NCBI GenBank assembly: GCA_002205965.3
Contig: NADL03000594.1
Location: 1,054,001-1,118,000, forward strand
DNA: 64,000 nucleotides
DNA from: Kappaphycus alvarezii
Taxonomy: Eukaryota > Rhodophyta > Florideophyceae > Gigartinales > Solieriaceae
Direction of reading: 5' to 3'
Shown here: positions 1 through 8,793 of the stretch, in pieces
How the letters are laid out: the number at the start of each line of letters is the position of its first letter
Numbering within the stretch: the first letter of the stretch is position 1
Made by a program: the position numbers and the translations under genes
The notes under the pieces: generated by a model
Seen by the model: only the letters and a program-made list of their open reading frames with translations
Databases searched by the model: none
What the model was told of the DNA's origin: nothing

Positions 1-400
1 AGCGGAAGGCCAGCTGATGGGGTTGCGCCGCACGAAATGGGAGACAGTGTGCCATGGGGACATGTGGGGGGTACTGGCGGAGCACGATGATGCCGATGCA
101 AGGCGGCTCGCGCAGGTAGCGAAACGGAGTGGCGTTGGTAGGGCCATGTGCCGGGTGGGACCCAAGGCCCTAGTTTTGGTTATTTCCCGCCAACACTCCG
201 TTACGCTCCGCAAAGACTGGGCATAATGGTCGGCAAGATGCGCATCTGCTTTGTTTAGCGAGCCACTCTAGTGCGCCACCTGCAACATGTTGGCCATGTA
301 ACGGCGGCCAATGTGGATCATCTTTGAGGAGGTTGGAGGTTTTTATTGTCAAAGTGCGCACGTAAATATCTAGCTTGCCGATAACTCCCATCGCCGACCC
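1..400. other. Window edge, no recognisable gene
   Basis: An open frame at 17-226 on the plus strand encodes 69 residues that match nothing I recognise. It could be the tail of a gene that starts left of the window. The minus-strand frame at 170-649 overlaps the SRPBCC gene and looks like a shadow of it. No repeat or RNA gene is evident. Confidence 0.4.
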
Positions 401-496
401 TTGATACACATTGCTGTAACAGAGTTCAAGCGCTCCTCCTCTTGCCTCCACTTGACCCGCCTGGTTACCCCCGCAACAAATACAGACAAAGCGACG

Positions 497-933
497 ATGC
501 CGTTCAGTGTGGAAATTCGCACGGCCATTAATGCCCCGCCGGCTGTTGTATACTCGATACTTATGGACTTTAGCAGCTACCCTAGTTGGAATCCGCTGGT
601 GGTTAAGCTTGAAGGAACGCCAGAGGTGGGCCAGACAATCGAGGCGCATGTAAAGTTGGGGGAACGTCCGGCTGCGGTGTTCAAGCCAAAGGTTTTGAAG
701 AATGAGGCGGACAAGGAGTTTCGATGGGTGGGTGCAGTACTATTTGAGTGGATTTTCCGAGGGGAGCACTACTTTACGGTTGAGGAGACGGCGGGTGGAT
801 GCGAGCTTGTGCACGGGGAGATGTTCTCAGGGATCTTGGACGGGTTGATGCAAAAATGTACGGGGATGATGTGAGAACGTCTTTCGAGGCGTTTAATGAG
901 GCGATGAAAATGAGGGCGGAAGCTAAGGTGTAG
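497..933 (+). pseudogene. SRPBCC (START/Bet v1-like) protein, one frameshift
   Basis: The sequence shows a short protein of the SRPBCC/polyketide-cyclase-like superfamily. I start it at the ATG at 497 (MPFSVEIRTAINAPP), because the superfamily begins with a V/I-rich strand followed by A-P-x-x-V-Y and W-D/Y-P-x-W-N-P. Here those are NAPPAVVYSIL and YPSWNPLVVKLEG. Downstream are the usual acidic beta-strand blocks (FRWVGAVLFEWIFRGEHYFT) and a C-terminal helix. The plus-strand frame stops at 874. The expected C-terminal helix (DDVRTSFEAFNEAMKMRAEA) continues in another frame to the TAG at 931-933, so one base appears to be missing in an A-run near 852. The family binds small hydrophobic ligands in a helix-grip cavity; no substrate can be inferred. 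It converges with the NDUFA12-like gene. Confidence 0.82.
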
Positions 934-1038
934 ATGGGTTTTCATCTTTTCTTGTTTCCTAGGCGAGTGGAGGTGGGAGTTTTGCACGAGACGCTTGTTT
1001 TAGTTTTGTACTGCAGGTGTGTGACCTTTGCGGTTTGA

Positions 1039-1044
1039 AATAAA
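1039..1044 (+). promoter_or_regulatory. Polyadenylation signal AATAAA
   Basis: An AATAAA hexamer lies about 105 bp after the SRPBCC stop codon and before the convergent NDUFA12-like gene. It is at a plausible distance for 3' end formation. The call rests on the hexamer and its position only. Confidence 0.45.
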
Positions 1045-1159
1045 AGACTAGGGCTCTTGTGCATTTACACAGGACAACCGATACACAGCTTTGCAAAGCA
1101 TTCGCATGGCTCGTGTTCCAATTGGCACCAAAGACCGGTGGTGCGGATGCGGACTGGGA

Positions 1160-1731
1160 TCATTTCAGGTCCAACACGTCGCCCTTTTCGGCGGCACGAC
1201 CGGGGTTTTGTTTTGCGGCTCCCGGTGTCCATGGCGCAAACTTTTCCTCTGCCGAGCCCTCAAAGCGCTGAGATAAACGGTGATGAGACGGGACATACGC
1301 TTCTTTTGTTCCGGTCTTGTTACCTTGACTTTCGCCCTCATATTGCGGCTTTGGTAACGGCTGTTCCGTAGGCGGAATATCGGTGTTGTGATGAAGCCAG
1401 GCATGCCACTCTGGAGTGATCTTCAAGGAATCCGGGTTACGGTCGTCGACGTACTCGACCCAGCGATCGCGACCATACGTTTCTGTTTGGTCCTCAAAGT
1501 AACGGTTCTGAAATTGGTCCTCACCAACTGTTGTGGGGAAGGGAACGTTAACATGTTAGAGATGGGGATGAGTTGGGGAGATGTGGGATGCGTTGAGGAG
1601 GATTAGGCGCGGAATGATGACATACCGAAACAATGCATAGTGCCCATCTTGTTCATCTTGACGGCACGGACGGTGCCCCAAAGGCCACGCCACCGGACCT
1701 CGGCGGCAAGGGCGCGGATCTTTGCTGCCAT
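1160..1731 (-). CDS. NDUFA12: NDUFA12/B17.2-like complex I accessory subunit
   Basis: Two exons on the minus strand: exon 1 at 1731-1626 and exon 2 at 1527-1160, joined across a 98-bp GT-AG intron (1625-1528). The spliced product is 157 residues, a normal length for the family. Exon 1 holds the N-terminal helix (MAAKIRALAAEVRWRGLWG) and exon 2 the hallmark blocks: VGEDQFQNRYFED directly after the junction, then GRDRWVEYVDD and PEWHAWLHH. These match the B17.2/NDUFA12 signature of a V-G-x-D-x-x-G/x-N-x-Y-F/Y-E-D core and W-H-x-W-L-H. In other organisms the protein is a peripheral-arm accessory subunit of mitochondrial NADH:ubiquinone oxidoreductase. The intron has CTAAC about 38 bases before its 3' end. 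The start is the first ATG before the conserved helix. The frame is intact. Confidence 0.92.
1528..1625 (-). other. Spliceosomal intron of NDUFA12-like gene
   Basis: Minus-strand intron of 98 bp that begins GTATGT and ends CCACAACAG, with CTAAC about 38 nt upstream of the acceptor. It splits a valine codon (G/TT). Removing it joins the two conserved blocks in frame, which supports the boundaries. Confidence 0.88.
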
Positions 1732-2007
1732 TGCGTTTGCAGACGCAGAAGAAACAAGTGGTGAGGATTGTGTGGAAAAACCTGACGTTGACGGTGATTG
1801 CTGCGGCAAGCGCCATCGGCATTCTCCAAAGAGGAACGGTCTAATTTTGCAAATATTCTATACAAGTGCTCATCTTTTGCATTACAGTATTTACAGCTTA
1901 AAACTCTATTCTGCTCTATCAACCAGCTCGAGCAGCTGCGGCTGTGTCAATCCCATTCAATCTCCCCAGTCTTCATTAGCTATTCGTCTACTAATCCGTG
2001 CTAGTCT

Positions 2008-3518
2008 TCATCCCCGTTTCGCCTTTCTCACAATCACCACGTTGGACGTTCTCAATCGATCCGCGGTTCTCAAAATCGCCGCCGTGTCACACGGCGGATA
2101 GTGCAACAACAACTTCATGCATTCGACAAAGTCCCCTGCCAACAACCCCTCTCTAATTCTCATCAACATCGCCACACATACATACCTCACCCAACCCAGC
2201 CTCTGCTCCGACGTCAGAAACGAATCCCAAAGCGCCAACACATCCGGTAACACAAACTCCCTCGCCAACCACAGCCGAATCCACCTCAACGCGAAAAACC
2301 GTAGCTCCAATTTCAGCCCCTCGAAATGACGCTCCAACTCTGGATCCTTAATCCGAAACAAAAGCGCCAAACTCCCGAACCTGCCTCTCCATCCCCTCCA
2401 CTTCCCCTTCCTCCCCACCAACATAACACCTCTTCATTTCCCCCATCACAATATCAAAGCAAAAATATGCATCCGCCTCGACATCGCTCAAATCCACCCC
2501 CCTCTCCTCCATAAACACCAACAGAAACACGGCAGCAAGCTCATTCATCCCCTGTCTATACCCCACCTCCTCATGTCTCTTTGCATAAACAAACAGCACA
2601 CGCTCCAAACCCCCCCTCAGCTTCTGCATGCGTGCCATCTCCGGATACGTCCTCTCAACATCCCTACCAATCACCTCCCTCAATCGTTCATCCTCCCAAA
2701 ACTCGCGCCACTCACTGCCCCTGCCCAAACTCAGGCGGGTGGTCACCAGGCACCAACTCCTTTCCCGTAGGATCTACGGTCACATCGGCTACCATTCCCC
2801 AATACTCCGCACGACGGCTATCCAAAGTACGGGCCCACATGGAACGGTCAGGGGGTAAATACTCCACCAACAACTTCCAAACCATAGGTCGTGCCCATGT
2901 AGCATCCGGAACTCCATACATCCAAACCAACCTTCGCAAATCATCGACGTCAACACTAGTGCCGCTTAAACAGGCGCGAAACATGGCCTCACGTTCCATG
3001 GTTCCGACTGTGGTGAGAGTATTGGATGATGGAAATGCGGATGAGGTGGATGAAGCGTGCAATGGGACATGGGTAGGGGATGAGGCCAAGGAACTGGCAA
3101 AGGAGGGACTCGGGGAGATGGGATGGGCAGAAGATAGACAGGTATTTGTTGTCGAGGTGTGAAGACTGGCCGGGGTACCGTGTGTATGGCGTAGTGAATT
3201 TGAGCGTGAACAATGTCGGATTCGTGGGAACGACGGGAATGAGAGGTGGTGGTGGAGGCGGAGGAATGGGAGCAGGGGTGGAGAGTTGGGGAGGCGGGAA
3301 GGGGAGGGGTGTTGGGATTGAGGAGGAGGGAGGAGGAGAGAGGGGAGGTAGGTGGAGGAGGGTAGGGTTTCGGGAGGGGAGTAGGTTTTGGGAGGTGGTG
3401 GACGGGTTTGTGTGGTGTTGGTAAAGGTGGCGAGCTCGAATTGACGGGGGGGTTGTGGATGACGACGAGGTGCGGGAGAGGCAAGTGCGGAGGGGACAGG
3501 GGAGGAGGACGGGTGCAT
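2008..3518 (-). pseudogene. TBC-domain Rab GTPase-activating protein, two frameshifts
   Basis: Read on the minus strand, a Pro/Ser/Thr-rich N-terminal stretch (3518 to about 3000) precedes a TBC (Tre-2/Bub2/Cdc16) domain of the TBC1D13/Gyp type. Visible motifs are REAMFRACLSG, LRRLVWMYGVPD, ARPMVWKLLVEYLP, a DVERTYPEM block carrying the R of the arginine-finger motif I-x-x-D-x-x-R, and YRQGMNELAA, which carries the YxQ glutamine finger. They are followed by FCFDIVMGEM, RIKDPELERHF, FALRWIRLWLAREF and LPDVLALWDSF, so both catalytic residues are present. The frame must change near 2735 (a G-rich run) and near 2365 (a T-run). Neither gap is long enough to be an intron, so these are sequence errors or inactivating indels. 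The product would stimulate GTP hydrolysis on Rab proteins. The ATG at 3518 is the most upstream in frame; the true start could be further downstream. Confidence 0.85.
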
Positions 3519-3600
3519 GGGTGGGGGAAGAGGGAAGGGGGCGTTGTAAAGGATGGGTGTTGACGGGGGGGGGGGAGGGAGGAGGGAGAAGAAGGTGCGG
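3225..3600 (+). repeat. Purine-rich (G-rich) low-complexity tract
   Basis: The plus strand is almost entirely purine over this interval, with many GGGAGG and GGAGG runs and an 11-base G run near 3565-3575. It partly encodes the Pro/Ser-rich N terminus of the TBC protein on the minus strand (pyrimidine-rich codons) and partly lies upstream of it. Confidence 0.7.
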
Positions 3601-4151
3601 CGATGCTAACTGGGCGAAATAAAGAAATGTCGTTTTGCGCGTTTCGGTTTTTCTTTTTTATTAACGTCGCCCGCGATTGGACACTGTGGCGTCGTTTGTC
3701 TATAATTTATGTTTTTCACGTTTTGTCTACGGCTCATGCACAAGTGTAGGACATTCCGGGCTACAACCGACCATAGCTTTCAAATATAAAATCACCCCAC
3801 ATTTTCCCCTTTTGCACCATCGTCAGTTCCACAGAATTGGCCCCATTTATTGTTTGGTAAAATTCCATTTCGTGTCCAAATTAGATATAGACCTCTCTTA
3901 TTTTCCATTACACTACATGTGCTGCATTACAGTACGGTCCCAAGTACACTACCGCACAATTCAAACAACACTCGGACGCACAAAATGTGCAAGCGGAAAA
4001 ATTGGGGTGTTTTAATCATTGAAACATAGCTTAGCCTACGTTCCACAGCGCATCAAATAATTGGTACAGGTGGACACGTTGCAGGTTGCCACGAAATTGT
4101 CACACGATATCCCAGGAAAAACTCGTGCAGTCCTCAAACTTGACAAGTACG
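3601..4151. other. Intergenic, nothing recognised
   Basis: About 550 bp between the TBC gene and the first Tc1-like element. The open frame at 3677-4015 has no recognisable similarity and an AT-rich composition unlike the neighbouring genes. No feature can be supported here. Confidence 0.4.
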
Positions 4152-4174
4152 TACAGTGCGCGTCAGAAGTATAG

Positions 4175-4181
4175 AATCAGG
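4175..4181 (+). repeat. Target-site duplication, left copy (LINE in Tc1)
   Basis: AATCAGG at 4175-4181 recurs at 4888-4894, on the two sides of the LINE fragment. The sequence belongs to the Tc1 TIR, whose intact partner on the right end has it once. Confidence 0.8.
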
Positions 4182-4887
4182 CGCCTTTGCGTGAAATGCA
4201 ACGCGCCCATGGACCACCTCGGCGACCATGCCGCTGACCTGTGTAACAAAGGTCTCGGTTGGAAGAACCGCCACGAAGCTGTGGCAAAAGTGCTCGGCAA
4301 AGACCTGTTCAAAGCCGCTGGAGCTGGCGTCCACTATGAAGTCCCGTATTTATTTCCCAGACTGGACGCCCGACCTGCTAACATACTCGTCCATCCGACT
4401 ACTTCGGCAAACCCTACGCCCTCTCGCCCGGTTGCGTATGACATCACAGTCTCCTCACCTTTGCAACAGTGCTTCCTATCCAAGGGAGCCCGGGGAAGCG
4501 CGCGCCGCCGCCAATGCGACAGAACGACGGAAACTGACAGACTTTGCCACCAAAATCGCCGCCATTCCTGGCCATGCTCCACCGGGGACGCCTGCTTCTC
4601 GGCTGGCAGTTTTTCCCGCCAGCCTTTGATTCCCGGCGATGCCCATCGGAGACCACATCCAAGGTGGTCGACGAGTATGCGGCCGCCATCGCGGCCCGTA
4701 TCAGAAGCTCTAAGGCAAAGGTATCCTCTCGGCTTTATCAAAAGCTCAGCTATGCTATTTGGTTCACGTGTGCACCTTCAGCGATTGGGCGTACCCCGCA
4801 ACATTCAGAAGTTTGCCTTCTCCAAAGAAAGTTCACTTTAGTGGCCCTTTTCAAGTATTGAAGAAAAGTAATGAGTCAAAATTTACA
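4182..4887 (+). mobile_element. 5'-truncated LINE 3' fragment nested in the Tc1 TIR
   Basis: This 706-bp fragment starts at a Cys/His motif (CVKCNAPMDHLGDHAADLC). It continues through NRHEAVAKV, HYEVPYLFP, ARPANILVHP and AYDITVSSPL, then needs at least one frame change near 4500 before YAAAIAARI and RLYQKLSYAIW, with a stop at 4859-4861. The same C-terminal domain ends the LINEs at 30.1 kb and 41.5 kb. It sits between two copies of AATCAGG (4175-4181 and 4888-4894), a 7-bp target duplication, and that sequence is itself part of the Tc1 TIR. The fragment is therefore a LINE insertion made after the Tc1 element. I infer that the domain is a restriction-like nuclease; see the LINE at 30 kb. Confidence 0.85.
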
Positions 4888-5175
4888 AATCAGGGGTATC
4901 TTCCCGCCCACAAGAGACTGCTCCTTAAACAGCATATCGCCTGAAAGCTCTAGCCGAGCTTACTGCACTAATGCTAATTATATTTGCTATTATATAAAAT
5001 TAAGAAACTTACATATAAAAAACTGCATTTTACGCCAATATATATAGAATTACAACACCTCTTCGCGGAAATCTTCAGAACAGTAAGGCAAAGACAACAA
5101 TTGGGAGCATGAATGGATAGCAAGCAGCTGTAACGTACCCAAAAAGCCAAGTTTGCCTGATTCTCAACCTCAAAC

Positions 5176-6203
5176 ATGCCCTGCGGAACCGCCTTAAGCC
5201 AGAAAGAAAGAGGAGCAATCGATACTCTGTTGAACGACAAATTTACGCAAAAGTCCATTGCAAAGAAACTAAGAAGGTCTCAAAAGGCCATATGCACGTA
5301 TCTCAGGGATCGTGCGGGGTACGGAACAAAAAAAAGGACGGGGAGGTCTCGGCAATTCACCGACGCAACACAACGCCGCGTAATAAGGGAAGCATCGAAC
5401 ACCAGACACGGTGCAAACTAAATACGGAAGGACCTCGGACTCGAGCTGTTGAGGGCAACAGTCCTTCGAATGCTGCAGCAGGAATATAATATACAGTATC
5501 GCCAGATGAAGAAGTCGTTCTCCCTCACTGAGTTGCATAAGAAGAATAGACTGAATTGGGCAACTAAGATGGGGGAATCAGAGCGTTTGCGGTGGTAAAC
5601 GGTGGTCCTTTTTGATGGAAAAAAGTTCAATCTAGACGGCCAAGATGAATTGGCATGCTATGGGAACGATATTTGCAAGTAGGAACTTGTTTTCTCTAAA
5701 CGGCAGGGGGGGAGACTGATGGTGTGTTGTTACTTTTCTTTTTATGATTCTTGTGATTTGGTTTCTATTAGAGGGCGACAGGACTCTTTCAAGTATATCA
5801 AGACGTTAGAGGACAATCTCTTGCTATTGGCGGCCTTGACATATGGGGAGAGCTGGATATATCAACAAGACAACTGCCCGTTCCACGTATCGAGGGCTAC
5901 AAAAAAGTGGTTTGGCGATAAAAATGTGCAGCTTTTGGGATGGCAATCTCATGCACCAGACTCAATCGTCTTGAGAACCAATGGGTAATTGTTGCGAGTG
6001 ATTTGTACAGGGATGCGAGGCGTTTTAGTTCTGTGAGGGAGCTCAGAGATGCTATCATTGATTGTTGGTCCCTTGTTCCTGAAACCACGCTTCAGAACCT
6101 TTTCAAATCCATGATTTGGCGCTGCATTGCAGTGGTGAAGTCGAACGGGGCAAAACTCTCTTATCAGATTTTAGTACCTAAACGTCCAGTTAATTTGTGT
6201 TGA
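5176..6203 (+). pseudogene. Tc1-like transposase, frameshifted
   Basis: The N terminus from 5176 (MPCGTALSQKERGAIDTLL) is a helix-turn-helix of the Tc1/paired type (KSIAKKLRRSQKAICTYL) followed by a basic linker (GTKKRTGRSRQ). After a frame change in the 5420-5720 region, the C-terminal DDE half appears: YQQDNCPFHVS gives the second catalytic Asp (the Tc1 QQDNxPxH motif). A further frame change near 5960 then leads to RLENQW, where the third acidic residue of the N-x-I-E-N-x-W motif is kept, and RELRDAIIDCW. The first catalytic Asp block (FSDE-like, near 5610) reads VLFDGKKFNLDG in one frame. At least two indels make this copy inactive. Confidence 0.85.
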
Positions 6204-6296
6204 TGTGTTTGATTCTATATTAATTTGCTTAAAATTGCAGTTTTTTATATGCAATTTTCTTACTTCTATTTAAAAGCAAATATGATTAGCACTGGT

Positions 6297-6397
6297 TTAC
6301 TCAGCTCGGTCAGAGAGTTTCAGGCGATATGCTGTTCAAGTAACAGTCTCTTGTGGGCGGGAAGATACCCCTGATTCTATACTTCTGACGCACACTG
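6297..6397 (-). repeat. Right TIR of Tc1-like element 1
   Basis: About 100 bp, inverted relative to 4154-4181 plus 4888-4963. It is flanked by a TA dinucleotide at 6398-6399, as expected for Tc1/mariner insertion. Confidence 0.85.
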
Positions 6398-6619
6398 TAC
6401 TGTATCATACAATGCCGAGGATTTTGGTGTGGTGAACATTTACTTGAACTTCTGACTTACACTGAATGCATGAAACTTCTTTCCTAATAAAGGCTGCCCT
6501 CTCTTTAGTAGTGGGCTATGCTGTCAGGGTAATCTTGCGGGTGAAATACTGTAATGCATGGGGGGAATCTTGTTCGGTTGGACTTCGGTGTGTATCATAA
6601 ACGCCCCTTTAGTGTTAGA

Positions 6620-8660
6620 GAGAGGAGAGAGGTGCTATGCAATGGCCACTAACGATGAGAAAATAGTACAATAATGGCGTCCCGTAGTCGTTCATGTTGG
6701 CTGTTGGTGATGGCGTTGTTCCGGAGGACCTCCATGGTCCTGGTAGCTGTTCTGTGGGGCATTGTCATAGGGACTGGGTGATATGGGAGCCAGTGTAGGA
6801 ACCTGCGTAAGGCGAGGCGACTTGGGTGCCCCTTGAGGATGGGAGAGGTGAGGAAAGATGGGAATGTTCCGATTTGTGTTACGGCGGGTGCGTGTAGGGG
6901 TGAGAAGCGACGTTGGCGGCGGCATGGGAGGCTGTTACGGCTATTCCAGACGGAGATGTAGAGGTGGGATGGGTGCGTCTGGGATGCCGAGGTGAGGGTT
7001 TTGTGGAGAACCGAGTTGGCTCCATAGGTTGTGAGGTTTTGTATGGTGCGGGCCGCCGTGGACTTCTGGTTGCATTTGCCCGTCTTGGTGGTAGCTTGAA
7101 GAGTGGAGAGGAAGTTGGAGGATTGCCGTTGAAGGAGGCTGATGAGGTCCGGGATTTGGAGGATGGCTCGAAGACGGGATAGGTGGGTGGTGTTGAATGT
7201 ACCTCTCGTGCGTAGGTAGGATGCGAAGAGGTGCCGCTGGTCGGCGCGATGGAGCTCGTCGAGGTCGCACAGCAAGATAGCTCCGTACAGGTACGTGCTG
7301 CGTATGAAGTTGTGGAGGAGGTGGCCAGGACGGGAGGGGGTCATGTCAGTAGTGAGGGGCGTTGTGCGTAACCAGGGACCGGGTGCCTTGTAGTGTACGT
7401 TGTTCTCTGATGATGGTCGCGTCGGGGTGTATCCCCTGGGGGGTAATTGTCATCCCTGGGTAAGGGGCCTTGTCGGAGGGAGGGATCTCCGTCGAATGGA
7501 TTGTGAGTGGTAGTGCTGGGTGGGCCGGGTGTTGGGAGATTTCTATGCACTTTTTGGGTGCCCAGTTCATATGTCTGGCCGATGCCCACCGTTGACATTC
7601 GTCGAGGAGGGTCTGTAGGATAGAAGGGTCGTGGGAGTGGAGGAGGACGTCGTCTGCGAATAGTTTGCATGGAGGAGAGAGGGAGAGGGAGGTCTTGATG
7701 GCCGTCAGGGCCTCGGGAAGACCATCAATAAAGACATTGAAAAGGAGTGGGGAGAGAGGGGAACCTTGGGTGAGGCCGAGGCGGATTTCCGTTGTCATAG
7801 AGGTACAGTCGTCTCTTGTCCGGACCGTGAGGGGCAGTTGGCATGCTCTCATCATGCCTGTTTCTGTGTGGGAGAGCATGCGGCCGCAGTCGTGTGAGAG
7901 AAGTTGACGGTTGACCCTGTCGTAGGCCTTGATCGTATCCAGGGCAGCGAGCCAGCGATCCCCTTGTCTTATGGCTGCTTCCGTGGCTATGAGAGCGTGG
8001 AGGGGGCCTATTCTTCTTTGGAAGCCAAACTGCATTGGGTGGGATCTGTGAGGTCGGCTAGGAAAGAGGAGAGACCTCCTCCGATGGCTTTCCGGCAGTG
8101 CGATAAGAGGCAAAGTGGGCGGTAATTCGCTGGAGTTTGTTGGTCCCCGCGTTTGTGGACCGGGATCAAGGTGCCTGTGTCCCAGTTCTGGGGGTAGTGG
8201 AGTGTTCGGCCTATTGTCGTCCACCAGGTGTACCGCAGAGTGGCGAAGAGAACTGGCTCTGTCTTCATCATCTCAATGTGTATCCCATCATTTCCCACTG
8301 CTTTAACCCGTGGCGCGGTGCAAATGTAGTTGAGGGTATTTTGTTCGAGCGCCGGAGGGGGTGTGAAGCTCTGTATTTGGATCGGGGGTTGTTCCTGATA
8401 ATGGGCGGTGCCCATGTAGATAGTGAGTCCCGTGGGGAGAGCTCGCGTCCGTTGTGATGTTGGTCCGGCTTTTCTCCTGGCGGTCTGCCGTCGATCAGTT
8501 GCTACTGCCCTTGTATATTGTTCGTTAGAGAGGTCTGCGAGGCGGAGCAGGGTTCGCAGCGAACCATTGTTTCTCTCTTCGGACTTGTTGCCGGACGACG
8601 GCCTGGAGTCTTTTGAACTCGAGGTAATCGGCATATGTGTAGCCATCGACTTTAATTACT
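6620..8660 (-). mobile_element. LINE (non-LTR retrotransposon), 5'-truncated
   Basis: A minus-strand reverse transcriptase in three frame segments with about 450 bp of non-coding sequence up to the Tc1 right end. No endonuclease domain is visible before the RT (the N-terminal segment begins at 8646), so the 5' end is missing or unrecognisable. No Cys/His C-terminal domain of the type at 30 kb is present, so this is a different LINE family. No poly-A tail is visible. Confidence 0.8.
6649..8646 (-). pseudogene. LINE reverse transcriptase, two frameshifts
   Basis: Segment 1 (8646 to about 8040) holds the RT lead-in: APRVKAVGNDGIHIEMMKTEP (the A-x-x-K-A-x-G-x-D-G-I motif) and PANYRPLCLLSHCRK. 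Segment 2 (about 8040 to 7346) holds the catalytic palm: ALDTIKAYDRVNR (motif A Asp), LTQGSPLSPLLFNVFID (motif B) and LFADDVLLHS (motif C, ADD). Segment 3 (7344-6649) holds the thumb and connection region, with SYLRTRGTFNTTHLSR and LHWLPYHP. The frame changes near 8036 and near 7346, each by a small indel. The catalytic Asp residues are kept, so the inactivation looks recent. The product would copy element RNA at a nicked target. Confidence 0.88.
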
Positions 8661-8793
8661 CGTTACGGCAAATGTGGTACCCACGCAGTTTCTTACACCG
8701 CTGAAAAGCTGAGCTTCTCCTCGTTGCAGTGGTCCAATCAGCACTCAATTTTCATGGCTAGTTCTCCAGCAGTTTTAATTTGCAGTTACTTCT

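Larger units (their letters stand above)
4154..6397 (+). mobile_element. Tc1/mariner-like DNA transposon 1 (TIRs, TA target)
   Basis: Both ends are defined. The left end reads TA then CAGTGCGCGTCAGAAGTATA from 4154. The right end is its inverted copy ending at 6397 (CAGTGTGCGTCAGAAGTATA on the minus strand), followed by TA. The right TIR runs inward about 100 bp to 6297. The left TIR is interrupted at 4182-4887 by a LINE fragment and resumes at 4888 to about 4963, with the matching inner sequence (CAGCATATCGCCTGAAA). The transposase frame inside is plus-strand and decayed. Without the foreign insert the element is about 1.5 kb, normal for Tc1 elements. Confidence 0.88.

Noticed and set aside
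170..649. 159-codon open frame on the minus strand
   Set aside because: It lies opposite the SRPBCC gene and has no motif of its own; treated as a shadow frame.
2966..3484. 172-codon minus-strand frame, Pro/His/Ser-rich
   Set aside because: Alternative frame of the polypurine tract. The frame at 2712-3518 leads directly into the TBC domain and is preferred.
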